Below, in pieces: positions 52,801 to 64,000 of a DNA stretch of 64,000 nt (position 1 is the stretch's first letter; the number at the start of each line of letters is the position of its first letter). The DNA lies in assembly GCA_025526915.1 (NCBI GenBank), contig JAHLKH010000005.1:124001-188000 (forward strand). The letters run 5' to 3'. The notes below the pieces were generated by a model. That model had not been told where the DNA came from. It did no database searches and worked only from the letters and a program-made list of their open reading frames with translations. The stretch comes from Entophlyctis helioformis (Eukaryota > Chytridiomycota > Chytridiomycetes > Chytridiales > Chytriomycetaceae). The position numbers and the translations under genes were made by a program.

Positions 52801-53839
52801 ATACTCACTGTTGCGCAACTCTGGTGACTGTAAACGATCGTTGAGACAGAGACGTACATTGACACCGATAAGGACGTATTGACGACATTTGGCTCGCAAT
52901 GGTTTGAAGATCGAGCTGTTTCTCGGGAATCATTGGTCAGGGGTTCATTCATACAGAAGCAGATCGAAAGGTGGGTTGGCCGGTGGAGTTGTGGTGTTTG
53001 CTGTAAAGGATCGTGTGAGCAAGTCTGGCTTGATGATGCTCATGCATTGATTTGGTTCTGGCCCATTAGAGACCTGCGCTTTCTTTCGCAGAAGCATGCA
53101 CCTCAAGCTGTTCTATACGAGTTTGCTGTTGAGCTGTTTGAGCATCCGATGGTACGTGAATGCGCTCAACTGATTGAGCGCTTTGCCCTTAGCAAACCTA
53201 ACGGCAATGGGCACATGTACCAAGACTATAAGAGAAGCCTTTTGTGGGGTTCCTGCAGCTATACTTGACGCACTTGAAGCCCACGCTTCAACTCGGCAGA
53301 AACAGCCGTCAGATTGGCATTCAGCTGTCTTACAGGGCGTGCCTCGTGGCCTCCGAAAGAGGATAGCAGCGATATCTGCCAAGGTTGACCAGCCGTCTGC
53401 TCAACACGGCAGCGCGCCAATCCCGATCCAATGCCACCTGCACCTTGCAAACATTGATGATCTCCACCAAGTTCGAGTCGAGGTAAACAGGAAGGTGCAT
53501 GAATTGTGCGTCAGCCCAGCGCGATTGACACTCTGTGGCAAACCACTGCAGGTCAATGGCTCTGCTGTCTCGAATGTCGGCAACCAGATTCGATTCTTGC
53601 GGCCCATGGAGTGGTCAGTGGAAATGGCAATCATACCGGCTGTTGCTCATGCAAATGGTATGTCCCTTGTGAAACGAAACGGTCTCTTTCATTGATAGCT
53701 GTTCTGCAAACAGTGTTGCTAAGCCACTCGATGGTCATGGGATCTGCTTCTCCACGCAGGGCCTATTGACATGCATCTGGTATGTCGCGTGGGCATGTCG
53801 GTCTCGTCCACTGCAGTCGTCAGGTTGGACTTGAACTAA
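49834..53839 (+). CDS. INTS4: Integrator complex subunit 4
   Basis: HEAT-repeat scaffold of the Integrator cleavage module (with INTS9/11), which processes snRNA 3' ends and attenuates Pol II. The identification rests on several blocks in the right order: ALLGTLRKVS-type segment with KEIGGVSKLRR, CGAFIHGLEDEFAIVRSNA, DMFNDEHRDIRLNAITSVAKIS, DLVDTVILALFDGDADIREA, and HLVLIFNACSKQSAILDLLP with YLRERFGSIVPAIQ. Each has a clear counterpart in animal INTS4 (CGAFVHGLEDE, DMFNDEIEEVRLQSI, DIREALHELL, VLVLIFNAA). The C-terminal beta-rich part joins at 53657/53760 to a final exon ending TAA 53839. That stop overlaps the CFAP46 stop on the other strand. About a dozen exons; the N-terminal exons (49834-50700) are less conserved. 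Confidence 0.9.
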
Positions 53840-56800
53840 AGTCGAGCATTGAGCCCATACACTCTCATTCCCAAGTCATACGGCTGCACGGTCGACAGGC
53901 TGCTGTTGCTCCCAGAAACTGGAGGGACGCACTCTTGTGCACGCTCAGACCAAAGCCAGGCACCAACACCTTTTGCCAGATCAAAACGAAGCAGACGAGA
54001 CGCGTTTTGTGCCGCCTGCTTGCCAGTGAGCATTCGGTATGGAACCAGAACAGATGAGGCACCCTGCAGCGTCAGGATGGTGGCGAGTCGAAGCGCGTCT
54101 GGATTGAGATGGGTACTCGTATGACTTCCGTTTGGCGGAAAGTCGAATATGAGGCAAGCAGAGTCTGTTGTAGAGAACACATTGTGCGTTAGCAACCAGA
54201 CTGTCGAAATCGGCCATCTTGAAGGTACGCACTGGATAGCCGTAGATCTGGAAGTAGGTGAAGCCCGTTGGTCAATAGTGTTGGTCCACAATACAGAGTC
54301 ATTGCGCCACGCTGAAAGAGCTCGGCCATTTCGTCAACACTGGTTGGATACGGTGTTAGCCAATGGTTCTCTTGTCCAGAACATCATGAGAGGAGTCTGT
54401 CCAGCCAAAACTCACTCGACATCATTAGCAATGAGACCAGAAGCTTTTGAGCCGAGTTTAGCAATGCCATCTCCAATATTGACTGACGGGATTCCACGAG
54501 GAAGCACGACATCTTCGACAGTAAATCACGCGTTAGACTGGAACAAACACCAACATCAGGCAGGCAGCCAGGCAAGGACAGTGCACATCAACTTACAGCT
54601 GATGGCTGAGCAGTTTACACAAGAATTAATGATGCAGTTAATAAACTGGCCACTCAAAAAGCAATTCAACCAACAAAAGGCGCCACACACCTGCAGTCAA
54701 AGCTTTGTCCTTATCAGCATCGGGAATCTTTTCCTTCTTCTTGGTTGGTGGCTCAGGAATGACTGCCATCTTTTGAGCGACCGCTTCACGCTGGCTGTGA
54801 CGCCATAGCATCGTGTGCAAATCTATTGCTGCAATCAGTAACAACGCATTGCTGCAAGTGGCGATTCGACTTACTGAAGTCTCTTGAAACAGAGCATGCC
54901 TTGCGGAAATATGGTTGAAGCAGTATCTCCAAGGGTAGTGGATCGAGCCAGCTATCGACAAAAATAGCGAGATGCTCTTCCTCTGGCAACACTGGTGGCT
55001 GCAATGGATCGTCCTTGCTGTCCTTGTCTTTAGGATTAGACTTGGGACGAGATGTTTCGGTCGAGTGAAGGTTTGTCGAAAGGGCTTCTGACAACATTGG
55101 ATCTTCGCGTCTGAACTTGGCAATAATGTCACAGAGTGTCTCCTCAATTTGGGAGAGCACTTGGCTGGAATCGTTTCCAGTGGACACCTGCCCGTCCAAC
55201 AGAATTAGAGCAGCCGACGTGTTGATTGCGAGAATTGTGCAAACCATGGCCTCACCAATTGCTTGTAGGATTCGGACAAATCTTTCAGAGTGGTCCCATG
55301 CTCGCAAACCTCGAAATCAAGAGAAACCTCGTCAGAAGGGGTCTTTTTACGGTCGCCCTTGGTGCTTGCTGTATCCTTTTGTCGTGATGCCATTCCAGCA
55401 TACAATGTTTTCCCGTCAATCGAGTGTTGGAGAATGATAACGCGTAGATTGGTGTCTTTCGGCCATTCAGGAAGCTGCATCAGAAGCGGACGACAGACTG
55501 TTGATGCAACATCGTCGACAAATGATCCATCATGACGCCGCTGATGCAAAATCGGGGTGCTTTGAATGCTTGGAATAAACCATCCTGGAAGTGTAAAGTC
55601 TGGCCAAATAGGCTGCGGCGGTGATAATGAGTCGTTTACAGCATTGACGAAAGGCAGACTGTCGCACGCTTGCGCTGCAGCCAGGAATCTGGTGGTGGCA
55701 GGTTGCTTGGGTTAGAAAACACAATCGTTGGATAAGTAGCCCCAGATGCATTTCAAACCTAAACAGCGCCGATCCATCTGATCCAAGATACTTGGCCAGA
55801 CTTAGAAGTGCCTCGCAACCATATCTTCCTTGCTCAAGATGTCCTTTTTTGACAAGACTGTCCATTGATTCCGACAATCGTTTTGTAGATATCTGTGCAA
55901 GCTGCCTGCGTTGATCATCTGTTGGGCATTTGCATGGGCAATAAGTCCTTGGAATTCGTACCGAGACTAGCGATAAATGTGATGGTCCATGAACAAGCAT
56001 GCTGTGTACCTTGCAATCCCGGCTGGCTCATGAAATCCAGAAATGTGCACATTCCTACATAGTAGTCTGTCTTGGCCTTGTGCTCTGAGCTTTCGGGAAG
56101 CTTTTCAATAAGAGACACAAGAGCTGCAGTGGTGATTACATCGGAACGATCCGACTGTTCATCTGCATTGTGCTGCTTATTGGCCGCATTGTCGGTCTTG
56201 ACTTTGTCCAGAAAGTCGTCGAGAAGATCAAGTATTGTTTTCTTGACTGGCTCTTCTGGAAAGAGTGATTCCTTGATTTGAACGTCCGCAAGAGCATAGA
56301 GAAGTTTGCGGTTGGCACTCTGGCAACTGGCGACAGCTGAAGTTACATTCGACTTTTGGAGCAACATTTTGGCGACTTCTGATGATATCGCCTTGAATTG
56401 TTTTCGACGGTGCTGCGATTCGACGTAGTGTCGAGCAATAAAGCAAAGATAGCGCATGTAAACGTCCGCAATCATTGCACTGTTGCATTTGCTTGCCGCA
56501 TAGTCCCGTGCACAGATAAATGCCGTCTCCATTTCGGAGCAAAGGGCTTCTTCTGGTATAACCGGTGACGGAGACGTAGTGTCCAAGTTTGACAAAACCC
56601 AGAGCTTTGCAACCATGGCCATCTGGGTGTACTGCTCCTCAAACCGACAGGCGCTATCCTGGGCTCCACTATTGGCGCTTTCCAAGGCCGAATCGATGAT
56701 CGATAAACTTCTGCGCATTGCATCATCCTTGCCGTGTACAGCGGTGAGATTCACTAATGCAACTGTTGCACAAGTAACGGCCAAAGGAGGGTGAAACCGC

Positions 56801-59800
56801 GCGTTTTTCTGGAACGGCCTAACGGGCACTTTTTCGTTTGGTGTGGGACGCGCAGAGTTCGTACATATACGGAGCGCCTGCCCAGCAGAGAAATGTGCAG
56901 CTTCAAAGTTTGCAGTCGCGGCATGAACCATTGATCGAAGAGAATGAGCTTGGGCAACTCCGTGAAGATCACCGAAAAAGGTGCCGAGCCGGATGGCTTG
57001 TGATAGCAGCCCCAAGCACTCTGTATAGTCTTGGAAGAATATGTGACACTCGGCCTTGAGCAGGAGAACGTCATGCAGGCCATTCAATAGTTGTCGCTTT
57101 TCCGGAAACCTCCGTACAGAGAGAGCGGTATGCCGATCCTCTCGATGGCCTGGTGCACGCTGAGATGCAGCTCGATACTTTTCTTGAGCACGCTTGTCGA
57201 GGCCCGAAAGGGAAAGCACGACGGCATAGTACATCATGACTGTGGACTGCAGATCTGGCATTTCCGGTGATGACAATTCCGAAACAAGCTCCATTAATGC
57301 AAAGATTGGATGAGTTTCGGTGAAGCTGCCGATTTGAACGAGCTCAACAACGACTTCAAGAAGTTTCGAGCAGAATGCGAGGGGGGCTTTCACGGTGCTT
57401 TTGTTTAAGAAGTTGATGCTTGTAGCCTCGACGTACTGCGTGCGAATGTAGGCTGGCCAGATAAAGAGGTGCCACTTTTCTGTTGTTGGAATGTCGAGGG
57501 CATCCTGCACCGGCTCTTTTGGTTTGCGAGCCTTTGGTGCTGAACCTTTTCCACCGCTCGCGACCGCATCTTTTTCTGGCTCGACCACAGGCTTGCAATA
57601 CTGAAAGATTGCGGCAATTACCATGTCGATAATGCGTCTGATCTCCAAGCTGGCCTTGTTGCGTCTAGACTGATCTTGGCTATCGCGGAGGAACGAGAGC
57701 TGCTCATCGAAAAAATGGAAGAGCTTCTCAACGGACTGCTCGTCGAACAGCAACGTTGGTGCGCTTGTCAAGACTGCTGGCATCGTGTCCCTGGCGGCAT
57801 ATCCAGCAGAGATCATCCAGCTGTTTTGAGCGCTTTGCAGCTTCTTGAACGTCCATGTATCTGTGAGATGCTTTGCCGATAGAATTTTCTGTGCAATGTT
57901 GAACGCATCCTGCTTGCCGTGTAAGGGTGGAAGGGCTTCGGCTAGCTGCTGCCAGGTCAAGGCCTGCCTTTGCAAGTCATCATCCTTGAGCGGAATCAAC
58001 GATGAGTTACGGCCGGTGATGTAGAGAATATATGCCTTTCGAAACCAGACGTCGTGATGATAGCCCGCGGGAAGGATACGCATCCCCCAGTCTGCTAAAC
58101 GTAAGCCAACCTGGCTTCGCTCTTGATCGATGCAGATGTCGATGGCGGCAATGAATAGGTCTTGTATAATTTTGAAATCCGTGCTGTCGAGGCATCCAAC
58201 AAAGGCCTCCTTTGTCTTTGCGTTCTTGACCAGCAAGGCCGCAAGGCTTTTAAGGATTCCGACAAGATTGCCAAGAATGATTGACGCACGCCGTTTTGTA
58301 AGGCATTCGTCGACGGCGTTCCATAGAATGCGAAGATAAACTTTGAGAATTTGCGGTCTTTGCGATTCGATTCGCAACACATAGGACTGCAGCTCCTGCA
58401 AGCCACGAAAGGCCATGTCCGACATCGAGATGCGATCAGACGGTATTTGGCTTGAATGGTTTGGTGCCAATCGTAATTGGATGCACATCAAGCGAGCCGA
58501 GACAAGCCACTTGGTAAAATCAACGTCGCAGGTATGCACCACATCAAACACGTCAGTCCCTGTGACAACAGAATGCGCGTAAAGTGCAGAATAGCGACCG
58601 AACATGTTTCTAACCTGATCAAGATGAATGGACGGGATAGACACTGTCGTTTCGATCTTTTGTATGTATGGAGCTGCATTCCGGAGGCAACCGAGCGCTA
58701 ATGTGGGGTGACCAAACTCTGCAGCTTGTTTTCCGATTCGCAGCCAAAGCTCGACACGAAAGACGTCTGGCGCAAGCTTGATCTGCTTGAGAGCGACAAT
58801 GTTGTGCTCAATGACTGCGACATCTGGCTCGCGGACGGTTTTCGCTCCTTGGTTAGTTGAGGCGGCATTGGGCTGCACGGCTGCTTGACTGCCTGGCGTA
58901 GAAAGCTCCAGGCTGGCAAAAAGGCGCAAGACAGGGTCGTCTGTGTCAATTAATGCCGCTCCTTGTGAGGCATTGCCTGCTGGTGCTGTCTTCTGCGCTT
59001 GAATTTTGCACCATGCCCGCGCACCGACTAACAGAGAGTTATAATCGGCATGCTTCGCCGTCAGACTGCTCTTGAGTATTTCCTCTGTGCTCTTGGAGGC
59101 CACTGCCGACGCGTCCTTGCTGTTTGGTTTCGCCTTGTTACGTTGAGCATCGGCCAAGGATGCAGGCGACTCCTGCATGCTTGTTGAGAGCCCGCTGCAT
59201 ATTTGAGCATACAGAGTCGTGTCACGGATGCTGGATTCCGCGAGCACGTCGACCAGCTTCTGAAAAGCGTCGGCCCATATTTCCACTAGCACATCCGTTT
59301 GCCGCTGCTCGATTTGCACAGATGGTGCTGTTGAACCCGTCGCCACTCCTGCAGCCACTGTTCCGACAGCCATTGCGTTGGATACTGCTGTCTGGCCGCC
59401 AGTCGTCGCTTGAGACGATGATCCTTGCAACGATACGCCGGGCTGACAAGACACAAGACTTGCATCGCGACTCGAGACGACAACAAACATGTTCCAAATG
59501 TTGCCGGACGCATTGTACACGATCCATTGCTCGTGCAGTGCTCGACCAATCTCAATCGCAGCAAGAAAGCTGCCTGTTGCGGCCTCCACAAACCTGGCGC
59601 ACTCAACTCCAGCTTTGCAGACACTGAGCAGACCATGAAGCACGCTTTCCCCACGGACTAAATGTGCCTCGGCAACAAGTCGTTTGCGATCAGATCCGGC
59701 CGAGGTGCACAACGAATGGACGAGTGTCGAAGCCACATGTGCAATCTCCCATACTGTCTGCCCAATTTTCTGCAGCTCGGACGGCTCTAGCGACACATGA

Positions 59801-61712
59801 ATCGGACGTGCTTGCGAACCGGCTTGTGACTCTACATGCTGGTCCTGCCCTCTATTGTGCGCTTCGCGCATGATATCCACCATAACAGCTAGCAGTAGAT
59901 CCTTGTCGAGCGATTGAGGGAGATCTGGCTGGGATTTACCAGGTTTTGAGGCAAACGTGCCAAGCTCGCATGCCTTTGTGGTGATTGAGCCATGCTGTTA
60001 GATCCAAGCCGTTCACAGCCAACTGCAAAAGATGTGAAACATACCGGCAGCACTATTTTCAAGGCTTCTTGCAGAAAGTGTGCCGCTTCCTTTATGCCAC
60101 TCGCCATCTTGGCTCGGTCGACCAGCGTGAGTGCTGAAAATCCATACGATTTGATTGCATGATATGTCAGCATGCGATTTGCGACAACCATACTAGCATG
60201 AGCTTCAGGCTTTATGGGCATAGTGATGGAATGGCTGGACTGCTCACCCTTTATCTCTGTCGAGAGGTTTGTTGACATACTGTGTAGCTTGGCGACAACT
60301 CGTAGCGATGCAAATTCGTTTTCGCCCTTGTCCTCGACGGCTGCCTCCTTGCCAGACGCGATGGCCGCATGGGTTTGTGCCAGAGACAGCAGGTTAAGTA
60401 CCTCGTAGCACCTCGCTAATTCATGCTGCACGAAAAACTCGAGACCGCTTGCATGCATGGCCGATCCCTCCAACGCCCTGGCCGCATTCCGCAAGAATCC
60501 CACAATCAAGTGCCGATGCTCGTTGTCCAGAATTGGCTGGACAAGGTTCCAAGTCACAATGCCACCCTCGACAACAAGCTCGTCAAGACCATGGCTGCTT
60601 GCCGTGTCAATCACGCGAGCAACGTTTTGCAGCGAGTTTAAGCGGGCGGTGATATTGAATCTTTTGCCATCACTCGCCGTTTGCTGTTCCTGTTGTTGCT
60701 CTTGTAGGTACAGCGCAACCTCTGCTTCAAGCAAGCTCCGCCGGAGTGATATGCGCTCGTTACGGGGATCTTTTGGGCAACGGGCAATAAGGTCAGACGC
60801 TTGGTTGAAAAGCCCCTGGCTGATTGCCTTTCGTGCGACCAAAAGCCGAACAATCCCAAGAGGCACTGTGATCCTGTCAGTTTCTTTGCTGGCAGACGAT
60901 CCACTGCCGCTGCGAGTCTTGATATCGCCTGGATCGGTGCTCGTGGGAACTGACAGAAGCTCTTGGCAAATGTCCGACAGTGATTCAGCTGGCGCTTGTG
61001 CACCTGACTGGCCGGGAAACGCAGTCTTGCCATTGTCCAGCATAACGAGGGCTTTTAGAGCTGGCGACTGCATCCATCGTGGCTCAATGGCATCGATGGC
61101 TTTTGGCGAGCTTCTTATAATGGCCCGCATACCGCGAAGAAAGACAAACTCTGCCTCGACGTTGTTTCCCACAAGCTTGCTTGCCTGAAGCATGTTTGCC
61201 CGTGCTTCTGTCGTGCGAGCTTTACTGGTTGACGCCGTGTCCTTTGACTCGTCACACATCAGGAACTGAGCCAGCAAGACATGGTTCAGCACCTGCCAGG
61301 CAACGCTGCTGGGCTGCTGGTCATTTCCAGCCACCGAACCAAAGGTTTTTGTCAATGCACGAAGAAAGTCGATTGATGCGTTGCCATGTCGGAAGCCAAA
61401 CTTGTGCGACAGCTTCAGAAACGACAACGACGCGTTGTAGATGCCACTGGCGTTTCGATTGTTGATGGCCAGGTTTAGCGCCTTTTGCAGAGGGATGATG
61501 GCGCTTGTAAACACATTCAGCTCGCCGGTGTCGTCGGCTGCGCCTGGCGTTCTTGGAACACGGGGCTCGAGGTCGATGACGTGCATTTCGGTGCTGGGCC
61601 GAACCGTTGCTGGAGGGACAGTGCCTTGAGCCAATGAAGTCGCCATGGCACTAGTTTTACGAGGGGCTGACGGGTCAGAGATTCTGGACCTGGCAATCAG
61701 ATGCGCTTGCAT
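53836..61712 (-). CDS. CFAP46: Cilia- and flagella-associated protein 46
   Basis: Very large TPR-rich protein of the C1 central-apparatus projection of motile cilia. Two huge exons (about 61712-60040 and 59888-55970) plus smaller ones give well over 2000 residues, the size of animal and algal CFAP46. Helical TPR-like pairs run throughout (e.g. GFRHGNASIDFLRALTK, TLALGCLRNAAPYIQKIE, QAHSLRSMVHAATANFEAAH). Near the C-terminus, WLDPLPLEIL followed by ACSVSRDFS matches the LELPLEGL...SVSREFSLQ signature of the human protein. The last part has ACLIFDFPPNG and LATILTLQGASSVLVPYRM. Introns between the big exons are only 50 nt (ends AACAG) and 51 nt (59889-59939). The N-terminus is shorter than in human by roughly 100 residues, so an upstream exon may be missing; ATG 61646 is another possible start. 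Its stop overlaps that of INTS4. Confidence 0.85.
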
Positions 61713-62144
61713 TTGGAGTGCCCTGCATTGGACGGGCTCGCGGCAGCGTTTGTGTCAGTAAGCGCCATAGACGCAAAACAGCACGCTCTATCTTGGCCAT
61801 TCTTCACATGGGCATGGAGTGGCACACCTTCCGAGTGAAGCCGACTCTGTCTTATCTCCAGCACTACCAGACGTTGCCACGAAGAAGTCACTCAGAAGGC
61901 TTTCTGCCGTTTCCCATTCCTCGTGGTTCAGACACGCCTCAACCTGTCATTGTAGTAAGACCGATGCTCAACAGACGCTCAACAGTCAATGCACACGAGC
62001 CGCACCGTTTTCAATGCTGCCATGCCGACTTTTGGCCAGCGTGCCATATCATGCCCTGAGAGTCAGCAGCCAGCATGGACGCACATCTGCGAGCATGCCA
62101 CCTACAAATGTATTCTGGCCCGGTTGACTGTCTTGATTGCAAAA
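61713..62144. other. CFAP46/MTFMT divergent intergenic region (432 bp)
   Basis: The only roomy head-to-head interval in the window. It may hold an unrecognised first exon of CFAP46 (a minus-strand open frame reaches 61891 but has a stop at 61697) or of the formyltransferase (plus-strand frame open from 61989). No clear promoter element was identified. Confidence 0.35.
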
Positions 62145-63747
62145 ATGTTGATTTCAATTCTGTCGCGGCGTTGTTTCGGCAACCGCCTGCACAACCCACC
62201 GAGCCAGTGTCTGAGAACACACACCACTGCGACCAACAAGCCAGGCAAACCATACAACCTGCTCTTCTTTGGGAGCGACCTCTTCTCCATTGCATGCCTC
62301 GAAGAGCTGCTTCGCCGGAAGGGTCCGTTATCCTGCTGCTGTCGGCTGAACGGAATCTGGTCGCTCTCTGACAGGCCATGCATGACAGATTCCCTCATCA
62401 AGAGCGTTCAGGTGGTCACACCGCCCGACAACTTGGGAGCCAAGCGAGAGTCGCTGCGGCAAGGTACGCAGTGACCCGCACCTGCCTTTCTATTCTCCTT
62501 GGTTCAAGCTCATCGGTTCCGATCCTTGACTATGAACAGTACCACTCAAAAGCTTCTGCCAGAGATCGGGCATTGTTTCTGTCGATGCACCGCCAAAGAG
62601 TCTCAAGGGCTGGCAAGTGAGCGGACCAAGATTGCACGACAAGTTTACTACCATGCAATCTCATGCTTACTACTACCGTCCAATGTAGGCGCCCCTCCAG
62701 CCGTCTGGCGCTCCATTTGATGTTGCCGCTGTTGTGTCGTTTGGCTACTTTCTGCCACGACGCATCATCGAGTCATTCCCCTGTGGTGCAATTAATGTGC
62801 ATCCTTCACTGCTGCCGAGGTGCGACCATGTACAGGTCGAATGGCATTGGGCTCCGACCATTGTTTTTGACCATGCACACCAACGTGCTTTGCGACTGTG
62901 ATGCATTTCTTGCAGATACCGCGGCGCTTCACCCATACAGTACACCATCTTGAACGGCGACAAGACAACGGGTGTTTCGATCATCGAACTGAGCACAACG
63001 TCCTTTGATTCGGGCCGTGTATTGAAGCAGTCAACAATGGTGATGGCTTATAACTGGAGGGCTATTCTCCCAAACACTCGCTGTAAAACAACTGACGTAC
63101 ATGCGCCATCTTGCAATGCCCAACAATGGACATGGCGAACAGGACGTCCCCAGAAATATCTACTACGACAGTTTGCACAAATCGCTTTCGGAACAAGGTG
63201 CTCGCGATCTAGCGGAAACGCTAATGGATCTGGAGTATTACCAGAAACACGGCTGGGCCCAAGATGAAAGCCTTGTGACACACGCGCCACGTTTTGACAA
63301 GCGAGCTGCACACATCAACTGGGCACACCAAACCAAAGAGCAGGTGTTTGCGCTGCATCGTGCGATTGGCTCGCGGGTAAGATGATCACATCGAGACCAA
63401 TGACTCGTGCTAGCCTGCGCAATAGAGCTCACAACTTTGTTTACTGAGAATCGTAGATCCCCCTCACAACGCTGTTTCGAGGCAAACTCTGCCAGCTGAA
63501 ATTGATCGAGCAGCCTCTGGACACACCGACCGAAGCGCACGTTCCTATCCTATCGCAGTATAAAGCGGCAAAGCCAGGAACGCTTGTGTATGCGAGACAA
63601 CAGGAAACACTTTATGTGCGATGTGCAGACGACTGGGTTGGCGTCTTGGAGCTACACCTGCAAGGCAAACTCAATCTGAAAGCCCATTCATTTAACAATG
63701 GCCATCAGATCCGAAACGGAGAGGATCAGTTTGAGAGTCTGGAATGA
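62145..63747 (+). CDS. MTFMT: Mitochondrial methionyl-tRNA formyltransferase
   Basis: Formylates initiator Met-tRNA for mitochondrial translation, using 10-formyl-THF. From ATG 62145 the sequence MLISILSRRCFGNRLHNP... is an Arg-rich presequence. It is followed by the Rossmann start KPYNLLFFGSDLFSIACLEEL, VVTPPDNLGAK, and DVAAVVSFGYFLPRRII. The active-site motif INVHPSLLPR-YRGASPIQ is split by an intron and contains the catalytic Asn and His; the catalytic Asp lies in LNGDKTTGVSIIEL. The C-terminal OB-like domain reads VGVLELHLQGKLNLKAHSF. About six exons (the first two are 62145-62322 and from 62399). The last 22 bp overlap the end of a convergent gene. An upstream in-frame Met at 61989 is less likely because the presequence begins at 62145. 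Confidence 0.92.
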
Positions 63748-64000
63748 AGCTTCTCGAGCGCCGCAGAGAGCTGCTGGACTCGGATCTTGTTGAGAGACTC
63801 TTCGCGGAACTGGCTTTTGCTCTGTTGAATTACAGCTGCTTGCGAAGGCGCATCAACTTGGTTTGATGCTGGCTCCGTGGCCCTGCCAAGATTCGCGGAA
63901 GGAGAAGTGGCGACATCTAAATGGACCTGCAACTCTTGAATCGAAGGAGTTGCTGCCAGTGTTGGATGCTCTTGAGCGTTTTTGCTGCGCAGATGTAGCT
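63726..64000 (-). CDS. C-terminal fragment of an unidentified protein
   Basis: Frame open on the minus strand from the window edge to a stop at 63726. About 90 residues are visible: a Ser/Ala/Thr-rich segment, then a Gln/Leu-rich amphipathic helix (KSQFREESLNKIRVQQLSAALEKLHSRLSN, interrupted here only by the stop) that looks like a short coiled coil. No family recognised; the rest lies outside the window. Its stop lies inside the formyltransferase coding sequence. Confidence 0.5.
   Translation of the reverse strand, partial: LHLRSKNAQEHPTLAATPSIQELQVHLDVATSPSANLGRATEPASNQVDAPSQAAVIQQSKSQFREESLNKIRVQQLSAALEKLHSRLSN

Noticed and set aside
53981..54232. A 32-nt intron (GTGCGT...GACAG) in the last part of CFAP46
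   Set aside because: Removing it destroys the good frame (ACLIFDFPPNG...LTLQGASSV); the unspliced reading gives the conserved C-terminus.

Overview
This is eukaryotic nuclear DNA. Nearly every gene is split by short GT-AG introns, commonly about 50-150 nt, often with a CTGAC-like branch sequence just upstream of the acceptor. I recognise about twenty protein-coding genes. They point to an early-diverging, zoosporic (flagellated) fungus of the chytrid type. Isocitrate lyase, septin, CBF5, FIP1, NOC4 and RSM22 are ordinary fungal/opisthokont genes. Next to them are genes that most Dikarya lack: an axonemal central-apparatus protein (CFAP46), an Integrator subunit (INTS4), and a U11/U12 minor-spliceosome protein (59K/PDCD7). 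The lineage is an inference from gene content; no rRNA, tRNA or mobile element was found to confirm it.

Layout, left to right. <1-2914 (-): XPG/FEN-type PIN-domain protein, cut by the window edge. 3316-4390 (-): weak hypothetical gene with a triple CCAAT repeat upstream. 4505-5564 (-): LENG1-like CIR-domain protein. 5631-7888 (-): isocitrate lyase. 8315-10306 (-): COQ6. 10345-12585 (+): CBF5/dyskerin. 12714-15287 (-): RSM22/METTL17. 15286-16639 (+): U11/U12-59K. 16824-19471 (-): septin. 19607-20554 (-): mitoribosomal mL50. 20609-23058 (+): NOC4. 23111-25511 (+): FIP1. 25578-33559 (-): kinesin-7/CENP-E-like with a 39-residue repeat array. 33602-36912 (+): helical protein with an acidic tail (possibly PELP1/Rix1-like). 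37146-41131 (-): condensin NCAPG. 41199-42032 (+): coiled-coil orphan. 42112-42894 (-): DPY30. 42934-49786 (-): RNA polymerase III largest subunit. 49834-53839 (+): INTS4. 53836-61712 (-): CFAP46. 62145-63747 (+): methionyl-tRNA formyltransferase. 63726->64000 (-): partial unknown.

The gene order shows no pathway cluster. Mitochondrial (COQ6, RSM22, mL50, MTFMT), nucleolar (CBF5, NOC4), small-RNA/mRNA processing (PDCD7, FIP1, INTS4, Pol III), chromosome/cytoskeleton (CENP-E, NCAPG, septin) and ciliary (CFAP46, perhaps DPY30) genes are interleaved.

The striking architecture is compactness. Head-to-head genes have start codons only about 38-67 bp apart, and in one pair the two ATGs overlap. 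Two convergent pairs overlap within coding sequence, by 3 bp and 22 bp. Most tail-to-tail gaps are also under 250 bp.
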